A DNA stretch of 64,000 bases from Annona cherimola (GCA_030490835.1 CM059971.1:75100224-75164223); one strand, 5' to 3'; positions 24,752 through 35,859 are shown, counted from the first letter of the stretch. The notes: generated by a model from the sequence alone, not told the origin. A program made the numbers and translations.

Positions 24752-25525
24752 GGTAATAGTAAAAATTTAGACTGCTTATATAGTTCTTTAATCTTTTACA
24801 AATTAATTTTATATGTTTAACTGTTTTCTAATATCTGTTTTATTTCACTATATATTTTCAGGACTAAAATGATATTGAATAAAATGAAGAAAGTGGATGA
24901 AGAACTATCAAGTTTGGAGAGCATAAAACAGTTACTTGTTGTTTTTATTTTTAGATCGAAGTTGTTTGAACTTTGAACTCTATTTATTGTTATGTGTTTT
25001 AAGACAATCATGTGTAACAATATGTGATATTTGAATTTTTGAAATGTGATTGTTTGAGTTTATTATAATGAAAGTCTTACTTTCTTAATAGAAGTCTCGC
25101 TTAATTCTTCTCAAATGTATGTTTATGAGTTTCATAGTTACAACGTTAAATCATTGATTGAATTGTTTGATAAAAATAAAATATGTTATATTTTGAAACA
25201 GGAATTGACATTAAAGAGATGACTTTATATTGGAGCTGATGTTTTCAAGCCAAAATAAATTACATTTCCGGTATGTTAGCTTCAAATTATTTAATTTATT
25301 TAATTTTGTAGACTTTATTGAAGGTTTTTAACATGAAAATTAGTAACAAATACAACCCGTTAACAACCCGTTAACCCGTTTATTAAATGTGTTATAAATG
25401 GGTTAGGGTTGAAGTTTTTTAAATGAGTTAATAAACGGATTAGGGTTGAGATATATTAAATGGGTTAGGATTAGGATTAGGCTCTAACCCGTTCAATCCG
25501 ATCCGTTAACATCCCTAGTACAGTT

Positions 25526-25854
25526 ACTGTTTGGTTGGCGGAAAAGAAATAGAGATGTTAAGGGAAGCCCGGGGCCAATATTAAATTGCAGATGCATGTA
25601 GTTATCATCCATGGATGTGAATCTTGTAGTTTTTTAAGAATCGTAAACTGAGTCTTGTTGTCTAGATGCTTGCCAAAAAGACCCATATCAAAATCTTGCA
25701 TTATGAATTCCGGCAGTAATGTTGTGAAGTAAATTTAGACGTGGAATGATTTGATTGTTTTCAGGCTTTATGAAACTGCGAATGCTTCATTTTTTATTCC
25801 GCGCCAAAGTCCAAACGCGATGAGGTAAACTTATCGGAATCGGGTTATATGTAC
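25526..25854. other. Spacer right of the hAT element; nothing recognised
   Basis: Short AT-rich stretch between the hAT target duplication and the first foldback remnant. No coding frame or repeat end was recognised. Confidence 0.4.
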
Positions 25855-26060
25855 TTGGGTTGCACTCACTCCACCTATTTTTTAAAATTTTTCGATTTTT
25901 TTTTATATTACTAAAATCCCACTGATTTTAAAATATCCAAAAAAAATCTATGAGTTCTTAAAAATGGTAAAAATTAATATATATGTTAAAAATACTTAGA
26001 TTAACCAGTGTGTGGAAAAAAAATAAAAAAATGGGTTAAATGCACCTAGGTGAACCAAAT
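25855..26060. mobile_element. Foldback-family element, degenerate
   Basis: Right arm aaaaatggtaaaaattaata, atacttagattaacc, then gggttaaatgcacctaggtg. The left arm (gttgcactcactccacctat) is eroded. Same family as 18521-18844. Confidence 0.55.
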
Positions 26061-26219
26061 CTACGTACACCTAGGTAAATTTATAATTTATCAGAATGGG
26101 GTTGTGTTGAAGTTCCCAAAACCTCAAGAAAGTTTACCGCTATATGTCATGATAGCTTTTTTTATAAGAGGTATGATTATGTACAATATATTGTATATAT
26201 GCTTAAGTTATAATATTTA

Positions 26220-27770
26220 TTTTATTTTTATTTTTATTTCACTTTTTAATTTTTCTTGATAAATATGTTTTCCTAAATGTATTTAATCGATATACTAAGT
26301 TTTGTTATATGACAATACTGTTACATATTTATTTTTTATTTTTAAAAATTAATTTTTAGGGGATGAAAAATGACCTATATGCCCCTAAAATTGATGATTT
26401 TCAAAAATAAAAAATAAAAATGTAAAAGTATTGTAAAATAGAAAAAACTTGGTATATGAATTAAATATACTTCGAAAAACAAGTTTATAAAGAAAGAATT
26501 AAAAAATGAAAAAAAATAAAAAAGGAATATTGTAACGTAAGCATATATATAATATATTGTATATAATCATGAGTCATCCATGGTCCACTTATCCCAACGG
26601 TTGTGCAGTTTTTAGAGTTAATATGTGGCATAGGTCAACAATAACTAGTAATGCGCATATTGACATTTTATGAATTTTAAAGACTAATAAGGATGAAAAC
26701 TTAAAAGAATAGCAGTTTAGGAAATCCTGCTTTTACGTAACCATCTCCATTTTTTTCTCACTTTGATTTATAGGACATCCATTTGAAGAAAACCCATCAT
26801 TCTTCTCTCGCATCTCTGTGTATGTGCCCATCTAAAATGGTATGGTTTGCAATTAACAAGATTTGTCAATCTAAAATTTTTCGATATTCACAACTACTTT
26901 ATTTTTTAATTATTTCTTCGTATCTTACTATACAACTATTTTATTTTTTAGTCATTTTTCATGATATTCATATTATCATATCTATTTTAATTTTTTTTTT
27001 CTTTACTCCTTGTCATATTATATTACTTTTTCCACACAATTTCAAAAAGTTTTACACAATTTTTTTGAGAAGTTTTATCAAATGTCAAATGAATTTTAAA
27101 TATTAATTTTAAAGTTCTATTTTTAATATCTACATTGTCTAAAATATCATTACTATATAAATAAATGATTCTATAAAATATTACTATATTTTAAGTAAAT
27201 GTGGTCTATGCATATATTTGATTTAGATGAAAATTAGTCTCATTATTAAACAAATGATGCTAATGCAATTGGTGAAGTGAATTTTCCATTAATCATCATG
27301 AGAAAGAATTGATGAGATTATATGAAATTGCTTCTATTTAGTTTGATTACATAGAAGCAGCCAATATTAATAAACTTGTTATTTAAAATTGACATTTAAA
27401 TTTATTTTGAAGCTAGAATGCATAATAATGTATTAATTTAAAAATTTTTATAATCATTAAATAATTTTCACAGCGATATGTTTGCTTTAATATGATTGAG
27501 GCATGACTTCATGCATAGACTTCATAGGAGCTTCCATAAAGCCAGATCAAAAACATGTTTTTACTTATTTTTTTAATAAAATCATTACTCTTATGTGTAT
27601 TTGATTCATATAATAAGTTTTAATATTTTTTAATATGTATTTTTTAATCTTCGACATAATGTATATTTTAGTCATTTTCCACATCTGAAATGACTAAAAT
27701 ACCCTGTTCGAAATTAAACATCTAGACATATATTCATAAAACTTGATAAACAAATTAAATATATTTAGGT
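26220..27770. repeat. AT-rich block of foldback and MITE remnants
   Basis: Contains imperfect inverted-repeat stretches at about 26220-26510 (arms meeting at tatatgcccctaaaattg) and 27570-27770 (meeting near tcattttccacatctgaaatgac), and a reversed Tourist-like remnant at about 26866-27080 (tctattttaattt, tcatattatattac, aaaaagttttac). No gene-like open frame is present. Borders are approximate. Confidence 0.5.
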
Positions 27771-28000
27771 GGTGTTTGTTTTTTACCAAAATTTATCATT
27801 TAAAACCTTTTAGTCTAAAATATTCAACTCTCAATAACTACCATATTTTTTTAATTAATTCTTCACTTTTTCCTATACAACCATCCTACATTTCAAATAT
27901 TTTTACATAATTATCTATATAACTAACCTTTCTATTTTAATTTTATTCTTTTTAGTTTTCGTTGTTACCCTTTTCATTAAAAGTTTTATCACTTACTATG
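27768..28000 (-). mobile_element. Tourist-like MITE, reverse orientation
   Basis: Begins ggtggtgtttgttttttacc and ends cattaaaagttttatcac. Reversed landmarks in order: caataactaccat, acaaccatcctac, taacctttctattttaattt. Confidence 0.65.
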
Positions 28001-28339
28001 ATAGTTCTAAAAAAAATTAAAGAATAAAAAAATGTTTTTTGGCACGTAGTACCAGGGTTCAATATCATTTTGTTTTGTGGCCCAACTAAGCCTCCCATTA
28101 AAGTAATTTTTTAATTACAAGTTAATATCTGAAGGTAATTATAATGTGTTTAGATGTTATTAATATATTAAAAATGTGAAAGTAAAAGGTTGTCAGGCTA
28201 TAATTCAAAATAGCAAGCTATTTCCGTTTTTCGTCATAATCTGAATTGATGGACATAACCCTTAAAGGGCCATGATGTTTCCAAACTTGTTTAAGATAAT
28301 CCTATCTCAGACTAGTCTGAAATACTATTTTAATACTTT

Positions 28340-28580
28340 TGAAAATTTTAATAAATTATTAATCTATGTGTACATTATTTATAAACTAAATTTTATTATT
28401 TTTGAATATGAGTAAATATTTATTTGTATTTTTTTGATAAATTTATTTGTATTTTTAAATGCAAGGGCATTAAGATAATTTATATAAGAGTGAAAATGAC
28501 CACAATACCCTTATTTTTAAAATATAAGATATATATATACATTTTCAAAATTAGTAAAACTTATTTTATAGATAATAAAA
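28340..28580. repeat. Foldback-like remnant
   Basis: Imperfect inverted arms (ttataaactaaattttatta at the left, taaaacttattttatagata at the right) around an AT-rich centre with aatacccttatttttaaaat. A diverged relative of the foldback family. Confidence 0.4.
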
Positions 28581-28583
28581 CTT

Positions 28584-29105
28584 AGGGAAAGTTCGTTTAC
28601 AATTAAAACTTTTTAATCTAAGAGTGTGTTTGGAAAAAGGATAAAACTTTTAAATTAGAGTTTTTAGTGTAAAAATTTTTGAAATAAAAAAAATGATATG
28701 ATATGATATGATATGATATGATATGAGTACTAATGAAGAGTAAAAAGAATAAAGTTAAAATAGATAAGTTAGTTATATAAGTAGTTACGTATAAATGATT
28801 AAAAAATAGGATAATTGTATAAGAAGATGTGAAGAAATGATTAAAAAAATATGTTAATTATAAAGAATGAACAAGTTTTAGATTTTTAGTATTAAACAAA
28901 TACCCCTTCAAATTTTTTAACCTCCATAACTATCATATTTTTTAGTTATTTTTTTTTAATATTTTTCTATACAACTATTTATACAACTAATCTATTTATT
29001 TCAACTTTATTCTTTTTATTTCTTATTATATCATATCATTTTATATCAATTTAAAAAATTTAACACCGAAAATTTTTCATCCAAAAGTTTTATCATTTTA
29101 CAATC
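28584..29105 (-). mobile_element. Reverse-oriented Tourist-like MITE split by another MITE
   Basis: Left part 28584-28621 (agttcgtttacaattaaaac, ending ttttaatcta) and right part from about 28907 (tttttaacctccataactat to ccaaaagttttatcat) join into one reversed family member once the element at 28622-28906 is removed. Confidence 0.6.
28622..28906 (+). mobile_element. Tourist-like MITE nested in a reversed family member
   Basis: Begins gagtgtgtttggaaaaagga and ends taaacaaatacccc. Internal landmarks are complete and include a (gatat)n expansion near 28694-28725 (atgatatgatatgatatgat). It interrupts the element at 28584-29105. Confidence 0.7.
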
Positions 29106-29534
29106 CTCAGATTAATCGTTTTATTATAAAAAAAATTCAGAACAACGGGTGTTACCGGTCTTAAGACAACTCCATAGTAAGTCATCATTAGTTTATAAAT
29201 TCAGGGGACATAGCTCCCCGTAGCTCGAGTGAATTATTAATTTTTAAAAGAATTTTTTTATGAAAATGAGTTTTCAAGCATGTTTAATTTATAGATGGAA
29301 TTTTACTATTTTTAGATACATATATGCTTTGATCCGATCGATATATATTTATAAATATAAAATACCAGCAGTTTCTACTCAAAAATTAAGTTTTTAACCC
29401 TGCAAAATTATGGACTTTTAAACTTTAGACAAATAAACACATATTCAAAGAATGTAAATTTAGTATACAAATTACAATTGCTTTGGCCCATATTTTCACG
29501 ATTTTTTTTTTTTAAAAATACACATATGCACCTA

Positions 29535-29826
29535 GGGTGTGTTTGGGATGAAATTTTTTTTATATAAAAATTTTAAAAATGAAAGAAAATAATGTGATAT
29601 GACAGCGATAATGGTAAAGAGTAAAGAAAAAAAGTTAAAATAGACAAGTTAGTTATATGCGTAGTTGTGCAGAAAAAATTGAAAAATAAGATAATTATAT
29701 AAAAATAATTAAAAAAATAATTAAAAAAATAATTAAAAAAATAATTAAAAAAATATTAAAAAAATACGGAGGACCGAAAGTTTTAAGATTGAAATATTTT
29801 GGCTCGGAAGTTAAACAACCGGACTC
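29535..29826 (+). mobile_element. Tourist-like MITE just upstream of the PPR gene
   Basis: Left end GGGTGTGTTTGGGATG preceded by CTA; right end near gttaaacaaccgg, degenerate. It contains a short tandem array at about 29698-29765 of aattaaaaaaata units (five copies), an expansion of the family's own A-rich segment. Its right end lies about 145 bp from the PPR start codon, so it probably forms part of the promoter region. Confidence 0.7.
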
Positions 29827-29971
29827 TAGCCTACCACTAAACTCATCCGTTCTCGTAAGATAGCAATGCTGGTCAGACGACGCGGACACAGTTGCAAAAA
29901 CCCCATAATAAGTTCTTTTTTCCCTTCTTCCGCCGTTGCTGGAAAAGCAGCAGCAGCGGGAGCGGCCAGAA

Positions 29972-32900
29972 ATGGCGCGCCGAGTCTCTAAGGCTTTCTC
30001 TTCGCTTTCCTTTCTCCACTGTAAGCACCTGCGATTCCTGCTTCCATTTTTTTTTTCTTTTTCAGGTCCTCCCTCCTTTTTTAGTAGATAATTGAGATTT
30101 TCCAAACGATTTAGTTGATGGGGGCTCTTGATTCTCCCACCAACATCGTCTGCGTGCAAACTCACTGACATTTATCAAATGAAAACTATGAAAATCATGG
30201 GACCCAGTTCAAGATAAAAGCTGGGTGCTTGATTGGTAACTTGTGTTGGATGTTTAGAGATCTCGAATGGTGCAAAATGCTGAATTTGGCCCAGACAATC
30301 CAAACTGGAAGTAAGACTATCTCAACCAATCTGATCACTCCGGTGTGTCAATTGCAGTAAAGGTTCAATGAAGTGACTTTTTTTTACAAAAAGAGAAGAA
30401 AAGAAACTTGGGTCAATTTTTTTCCTCCTGCCATAAACTATGATGGAGAAAGTTTCTTCTGGATTTAGGAATGAGGAAAAAAGGACAGGCAAATTTTCCA
30501 CCCTTTCCGTTCCCCTTTTTCCATGCTTTTGATGTGCGTTCGGGAACTAAGAAAAAACATGAGACAATTTTGGCGGAAATTTTTTTGAAATGGAATGGGT
30601 GTAATGTTATATCACGGCAATGATTAATGATTAGGAGTAAAGAGAATAAAGTTGAGATGGATATAACAGTTGTATGGAAAAATGTGAAGGAAATAATTGA
30701 AATGTTACGGGTGTGTTTGGGAATGGATAAAATTTTTGGTGAAAAATTTTATAGAGTAAAAGTTGTCAAATGATTTGATATGAGAGGGGTAATGATGAGG
30801 AGTAAAGAGGATAAAGTTAAAATAGATTGGTTAGTTGTATAGGTAATTGTGTAGAAATGATTAAAAAGTAGGGTAGTTGTATAGGAAAATGTGAAAAATA
30901 ATTAAAAAATATAATAGTTATAGAGAGTGAAAAATTTTACATTGAAAAGTTTTAACTTGACATTTTATACCCATTGCCAAACACACCCGTAAAGTAGATG
31001 TACGGGAAAATGGAAGAGAAAAATGAGATGGAAATTTTTTTTCCTTACTTCTTTACAAGCAGATATCATACTTTTTTTTGTTTTTATATCTTATTTCTAA
31101 TCATTACCTGCAATTAGTTACATTATTTCTTCTCATTTCCCCATACTATTTTTTCCCACCTTTTCTTCTTCTTCTTCTTCTTTTGCTATCATTCATATCA
31201 TATTTATTTTAATATCTGGGCGCTGGCTAAGTGTACCAAATCTTGTGTCAACTGTCTTAGAAATAAGCTGAATGGAAACATGACTGCCTGTATATGTATG
31301 CGTGCATATATTTTACTATTCATTTTTCCATCTCCAAACAACTACTTATGACTGACTATCTGCATTTGAATTGTGTTTGTCCATCAAAAGAATTTCTGGC
31401 TCAAATCTTGCTGGTTGCATTTTTTTTTGTTTTTTTCATTTTTCCAAAACCTCCACATTGATGGAGCCTCAAGCTGATATTTGCAATCTGGCCCAGTGTT
31501 ATCCTTCTTGCCCTGGCTATTTGGTTTTGAACCTAATGGAGCCTTCTTTAAAAATTCAATCCAGTATGTTGTAACTAATGATGAACGTCCGTTGATATGG
31601 CCTTGAATCCTTTTTTAATTGGTTTTCTCCTGAATTTCTTCTAATATTCTGTTACCTATTTCTATCTCAGACCAGAGTTGTTCTGTGGATGAACGTCCCT
31701 TGCTGAAGAAGTCATTTCCTTTTCTGCCATGGAGTTGCATAGCACACATTCAAAGCAGATTTAGGCATAACTGCTTGGGAAGCAGTGCGGAGAACTACCA
31801 ACTTAGGAAGATCACTTCCCCTGCTCATGGGCCACGCCGAAGCTTGTTTACAGAAAGAGACTTTACTTTGTTGACACAAAATTGTGGAGCGTGTGTTGGT
31901 TCAAGCTCATCTGCTGACAGTGGTTTGATGCATGACTCTGCTAAATTGGCAACCTGTGATGTTTCTTCTATTCATAAAGATGCTGACATCATCCAGAAAC
32001 TTCTTAAGGATCAGGAAGATCATACAAAGATGACATCAAGTCTTGATCAGTGCAGGTTTTCGATGACAGAAAAATTAGTCATTGAAATTCTTCGGAGGCA
32101 TCGTTCTGATTGGCATTCTTCATTCTTTTTCTTCAAGTGGGCTTCTGACCAAGAAGGTTATTCTCATGGTACAGAGGCTCTAAATGAGATGCTTGATATT
32201 CTGGGGAGGATGAAGCAATTTGAATTAATGAAAGGACTAGTTGATGAAATCCCACAAGAGAAACGTAAGTCCCTCGTTAATGAAAGAACATTTGCAATTC
32301 TGTTGAACAGATATGCCTCTGGTCATAAGGTAGATGATGCTATAGAAATGTTTTATAGGAGGAGTGAGTTTGGCCTTGAAGTTGACAATGCTTCTTTCCA
32401 GACACTTTTGATGTCCCTCTGCAGGTACAAACACGTTGACGCGGCTGAATCTCTCTTCCTACTGAAGCAGGATGAGTTTCCACCTGATATAAAAAGTCGC
32501 AACATAATTCTCAATGGTTGGTGTGTCTTGGGAAGCTTACGTGAAGCAAAAAGGTTTTGGAATGATATCATCATCTCCAGGTGCAAGCCTGATTTATTCA
32601 CGTATGGGATTTTCATTAATTCACTGACTAAAGCGGGGAAACTGAGCCAGGCGCTGAAGTTATTTAGATCCATGTGGGAAAAGGGTTGCCCACCAGATGT
32701 GACCATTTGTAACTGTATTATTGATGCGTTGTGTTTCAAGAAGAGAATACCATGTGCACTTGCTATCTTTCGTGAAATGAATGAGCATAATTGCCTTCCA
32801 GATGTTGCCACTTATAACTCTCTTATTAAACACCTGTGCAAAATTCAGAGGATGGAGAAAGCATTTGAGCTCTTAGATGAAATGGAGAGTAAAGGCTGCT

Positions 32901-33289
32901 TCCCTAACACAAGAACGTTTGGGTATTTTTTCAAATCAATGAAGAAGCCAGAGGAAGTGCCAGGATTACTAGAAAGGATGGAGAGAAGTGGTGTAAAACT
33001 TATGGGTGATACTTATAATCTGCTTCTGAAACTTTACACCAAGTGGGATCATCTAGCAGGAGTAAGATCAACATGGGCCGAGATGGAAAAAAATGGAATG
33101 GGTCCTGACCAGAGATCTTATACTATCATGATCCATTCACTTTATGACACGGGAAGGTTCAAAAAGGCATTGCTGTATTTTGCAGAAATGACGTCCAAGG
33201 GGATGATACCGGAACCAAGGACCAAGATGTTGGTTGAGGCAATTGACCAAAAGCAGAATCTCTCCGGTCTTAATGCAAAAATTGTTTAG
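29972..33289 (+). CDS. P-class pentatricopeptide repeat protein, two exons
   Basis: PPR proteins bind single-stranded RNA in plastids or mitochondria, one repeat per base, to stabilise, process or translate organelle transcripts. Exon 1 is 29972-30020 (ATG in context agaaATGg) and exon 2 is 31671-33289; joining them gives an unbroken 555-residue protein. Exon 1 encodes MARRVSKAFSSLSFLH, rich in Arg and Ser with no acidic residues, which suits a mitochondrial presequence (inference). After a linker, about ten 35-residue P-type repeats run from about residue 165 to the end, e.g. TYGIFINSLTKAGKLSQALK, TYNSLIKHLCKIQRMEKAFE and SYTIMIHSLYDTGRFKKALL. No E, DYW or SMR domain is present. A GTG-led frame at 31685 is not the start: it lacks a presequence and exon 1 splices to it in frame. 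The 1.65-kb intron holds two nested MITEs. The TAG stop lies at the edge of a MITE. It resembles At3g15200 in my memory. Confidence 0.87.
30534..31050 (+). mobile_element. Older Tourist-like MITE in the PPR intron, split by a younger copy
   Basis: Left part 30534-30707 (gtgcgttcgggaactaag to ggaaataattgaaatgtta) and right part from 30990 (aaagtagatgtacgggaaaa) together follow the family consensus once 30708-30989 is removed. The right border is approximate. Confidence 0.6.
30708..30989 (+). mobile_element. Well-preserved Tourist-like MITE nested in the PPR intron
   Basis: 282 bp with perfect ends CGGGTGTGTTTGG and CCAAACACACCCG, flanked by TTA and TAA. Same length as the reference copy at 280-561 and very similar inside, so it is one of the youngest members here. 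It is inserted in the older copy at 30534-31050. Confidence 0.85.
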
Positions 33290-33567
33290 GAAATGATAAG
33301 ACCTTTAGATGAACAATTTTTTATGTAAAAGTTTTTGAAATACGAGAAAACGATATGATATGATAAGAATGATGATGATGAATAAAAAGAATAAAGTTAA
33401 AATAGATATATTAGTTGTACGGGCAGTTGTTTAAAAATGATCGAAAAATAGAGTAATTTTATAGGAAGATGTGGGCAAATAATTAAAAAATAGAATAATT
33501 ATGTATAGTAAAAATTTTTTTATTGAAGAATTTTGGTTTGAAAACTTTTTGGATGTAACAAACACAC
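33278..33567 (+). mobile_element. Tourist-like MITE overlapping the PPR stop codon
   Basis: The right end aacaaacacac and all internal landmarks are clear (gatatgatatgataag, ataaagttaaaatagata, tagttgtacgggcagttgt). The left end, read back from aggaaatgataagacctt, aligns with the family TIR as aaattgtttaggaaatg against gtgtgtttgggaaatg. That places the left border about 10 bases before the TAG stop of the PPR gene, so the last few PPR codons and the stop would be MITE-derived. The exact left border is uncertain because the first TIR bases are degenerate. Confidence 0.65.
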
Positions 33568-33628
33568 TTGAATTGAAGAAAAGAAACAAGATGATCATGG
33601 CTCCATATATGATGTTCAAACTTATAAA

Positions 33629-33922
33629 GGTAGTGTTTGGAAAATTATAAAACTTTTTCAACTGAAATTTTTTAATGTAAAATTTTTCACTTTTTACAAT
33701 TATCTTATTTTTAATCATTTTTTCATATTTTTCTCTACTATTAATCTACTTTTTAATCATTTATATACAACTACTTGTACAACTGATTTATATATTTTAA
33801 TTTAATTTTATTTACTCTTTATCATTACTGATATCATATTATATTTTTTTTAACAATTCAAAAACTTTTACATTAATAATTTTTCATCCAAAGTTTTATC
33901 ATTTCTCTTCTCCTAACACACC
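33629..33922 (-). mobile_element. Tourist-like MITE, reverse orientation, 3' of the PPR gene
   Basis: Ends aggtagtgtttggaaaa and ctaacacacct. Reversed landmarks: caactacttgtacaactgat, attttaatttaattttattt, catccaaagttttatcattt. About 60 bp separate it from the previous copy. Confidence 0.7.
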
Positions 33923-34049
33923 TAATTTGGTAACAGGAAAGGGTCTGATGCAGCTCATCTCGAACATAACTGCAATGTAATGTGGATTTCAGGCCTTGCA
34001 TCATGTTCAAAGGCATTACAAAATGTATATCCTACCTTTCATTAAGTTA

Positions 34050-34243
34050 ATACAGCTTATTTTCTGAGCAAACCTTCTTAACCATTGCAGCAGCATCCTG
34101 AGGCTTTTTTTTTCCTCTTTTTCGAGGAAATCATCCTGAGCCTTGAACGCGACAATTTGGGTCTTTTTCCCCAGTAACTGTGGTAGGATACTTCCAGCCT
34201 TTCCCATTTTGGAGAGGTCAGAGGTATGTTGACTATTTTTCAA
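34050..34243 (-). pseudogene. Unidentified degenerate coding fragment
   Basis: On the minus strand, from about 34243 downward, a peptide of protein-like composition appears: KMGKAGSILPQLLGKKTQIV then AFKAQDDF. After a run of nine A residues (about 34106-34114) the frame shifts and a plausible C-terminus, KPQDAAAMVKKVCSENKLY then stop, continues in another frame. This looks like the 3' end of a gene copy broken by slippage, but I do not recognise the family. It could also be chance. Confidence 0.3.
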
Positions 34244-35181
34244 GTTTATCAGTTCAATTCATATTTGGAAATTTGTTAGTCTGCCAGCTTGAATTGCACC
34301 TCTCCTTGCAATGCGTTTTCTGTTCATTTTGAGTTACCTGCTATAGTTTGATTGTCAACCTTAATCATTGCCAAACTGCCAAATTTCCTATGAAATTACT
34401 ATTTCATTTCAAGGAAGTTTATTTAATTTTCCGGATTTATTTCTATCCATTTCTGATTTTGTTTTCTTGTCTGCTGGGGGAAATAAAAATTTTGGAAGTT
34501 GAGTTTCCGGCTGCAGGCTAAACTAGCTGATAAAATCGTAGAATGGATAAATTCAACCTGCCTGAGCATCTGATAAATGAAACCAACTATAAAATATATA
34601 TAAGGCTTGAATCAAAAGGGGGAAATTCGCAAAAAAATTTGAAAAGTAAAAGTGCGAGATATTACAGGAATAATGATTAAAAATAGAGAGAATAAAAATA
34701 AAATAATTATACAGAAAGTTAGAAGTATGTGAAATAATAAGTGAAAATATGGATAATAATTGAAAAAGTAATAGTCAAACAATTAAAGATGTCAAATTAG
34801 GCAAAAAGGGTAAAAACAATGGTCCTTTTTCCTTCCTTTTGTGGATTACCAAAATGGGATCCTTTGAAAAATGAACCTGGTTTGTTAATGAAAATTTGAT
34901 TAACCAACTATTCTTTAAAAGTCATATAGGATAAAGTTGATACGTTTTAGAAGGAAAAGATATAGAATAACATTAAAAAAATACAAATGACACCAAAAAG
35001 CTTATAAATATTAAAATAATCAAAGTATCATAAGAGTAAGTGGTGGAAGGAACTTTTCTTTTCTCATTACAAAAAGACGGCGCATCTTTTACCATTATCT
35101 ACACAAATCACCTGAAAAACGAAATGCAAAGAATCGGAGGATAAACATTTCCCGTCGCGTCATCTCGTGCGGTGCTAACTC
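34244..35181. other. Spacer with a degenerate MITE trace
   Basis: AT-rich spacer. Traces of the Tourist-like family are visible at about 34620-34800 (attacaggaataatgatta, gagaataaaaataaaata) without recognisable ends. No gene is supported. Confidence 0.4.
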
Positions 35182-35470
35182 CATGCTCCCGGGCGCGTAC
35201 ACCTATTTTTTTTGAAATTTTTTTCATAAATTTATTAGCCCAAGTGTATTTAATCTGCGTATAAATTTTTACTTTTTTAGAATATTTTAAATATTTATTT
35301 TTGATTTTTGAAAATCAGCGGCACTGATTTTCAAAAATAAAAAATAAATATCTAAAAATCTCCAAAAATGGTAAAAATTTATACATAAGTTAAATAAACT
35401 TGGGCTAACAAGTTTATAAAAAAATTTTCAAAAAAAAAAAAAAAAGTAGGTGCATGCGCCTGGGAGCATG
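35182..35470. mobile_element. 289-bp long inverted-repeat (foldback) element, best preserved copy
   Basis: Outer ends CATGCTCCCGGGCGCGTACA and its near-complement ending GCGCCTGGGAGCATG, then arms that pair almost throughout: attagcccaagtgtatttaa against ttaaataaacttgggctaac, and gattttcaaaaataaaaaat against attttaaatatttatttttgattttt with a centre at about 35320. The transcript of such a sequence would be a single long hairpin. Same family as 18521-18844. Non-coding; no certain target duplication. Confidence 0.8.
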
Positions 35471-35859
35471 CAACTGAGGTCCGATCTTTCAGTGCCCATA
35501 CATAAGCTTCTTTATTTTAATTTTTTAATTTTCGATTTTATGGAATGCATAAGTGAGCGTCAGGATAATTTTTTCATTTTTAGAATTTCTAAAAAAAATT
35601 CGGTGAACAATGCCAAAAATGTTCATTTTAGAAATTAAAATATTTAAAAATTAATAGTGCATATCTAGGCATGAACGGTGCCTTTTTCGTTTTAGAAATT
35701 AAAAGATATTTTAAAAAATAAGAAGGTAAAAATTATATATTTAAAGAGCATAAATATTTTAGAAAATAATGAAGGCGGCCCATGACTGTGTGAGTGCTGA
35801 GTGCTGACGTGAAGATAGATTTCAAATGCTCACCTAAAAAGTAAAAAAGTTCGCCACCA

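Larger units (their letters stand above)
21151..25517 (+). mobile_element. 4.37-kb hAT transposon (RICESLEEPER type), near-complete
   Basis: Ends TATGGGTGTTAATGG and CCGTTAACATCCCTA are imperfect inverted repeats. The 8-mer GTACAGTT lies directly outside both ends (21143-21150 and 25518-25525), a perfect hAT-type target duplication. Subterminal regions at both ends are dense in aacccgtt / gggttagggttga motifs, likely transposase-binding repeats. The interior holds a GC-rich 5' region (21400-21900), a leader with probable splice junctions, a transposase with BED finger and hAT dimerisation region (22583-24751), and a 3' tail. The perfect target duplication implies a fairly recent insertion, in the spacer 0.9 kb after the PSMD5-like stop. 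Confidence 0.9.

Noticed and set aside
29695..30171. 158-codon open frame on the minus strand
   Set aside because: It overlaps a MITE and the PPR first exon antisense; its low-complexity end (IIFLIIFLIIF) is the A-rich tandem of the MITE.
31685..31700. GTG at 31685 as PPR start
   Set aside because: Plant nuclear genes rarely start at GTG; exon 29972-30020 joins in frame through GT/AG sites and supplies an ATG and presequence.
32237..32811. Minus-strand open frames within the PPR exon
   Set aside because: Shadows of the long plus-strand PPR frame.
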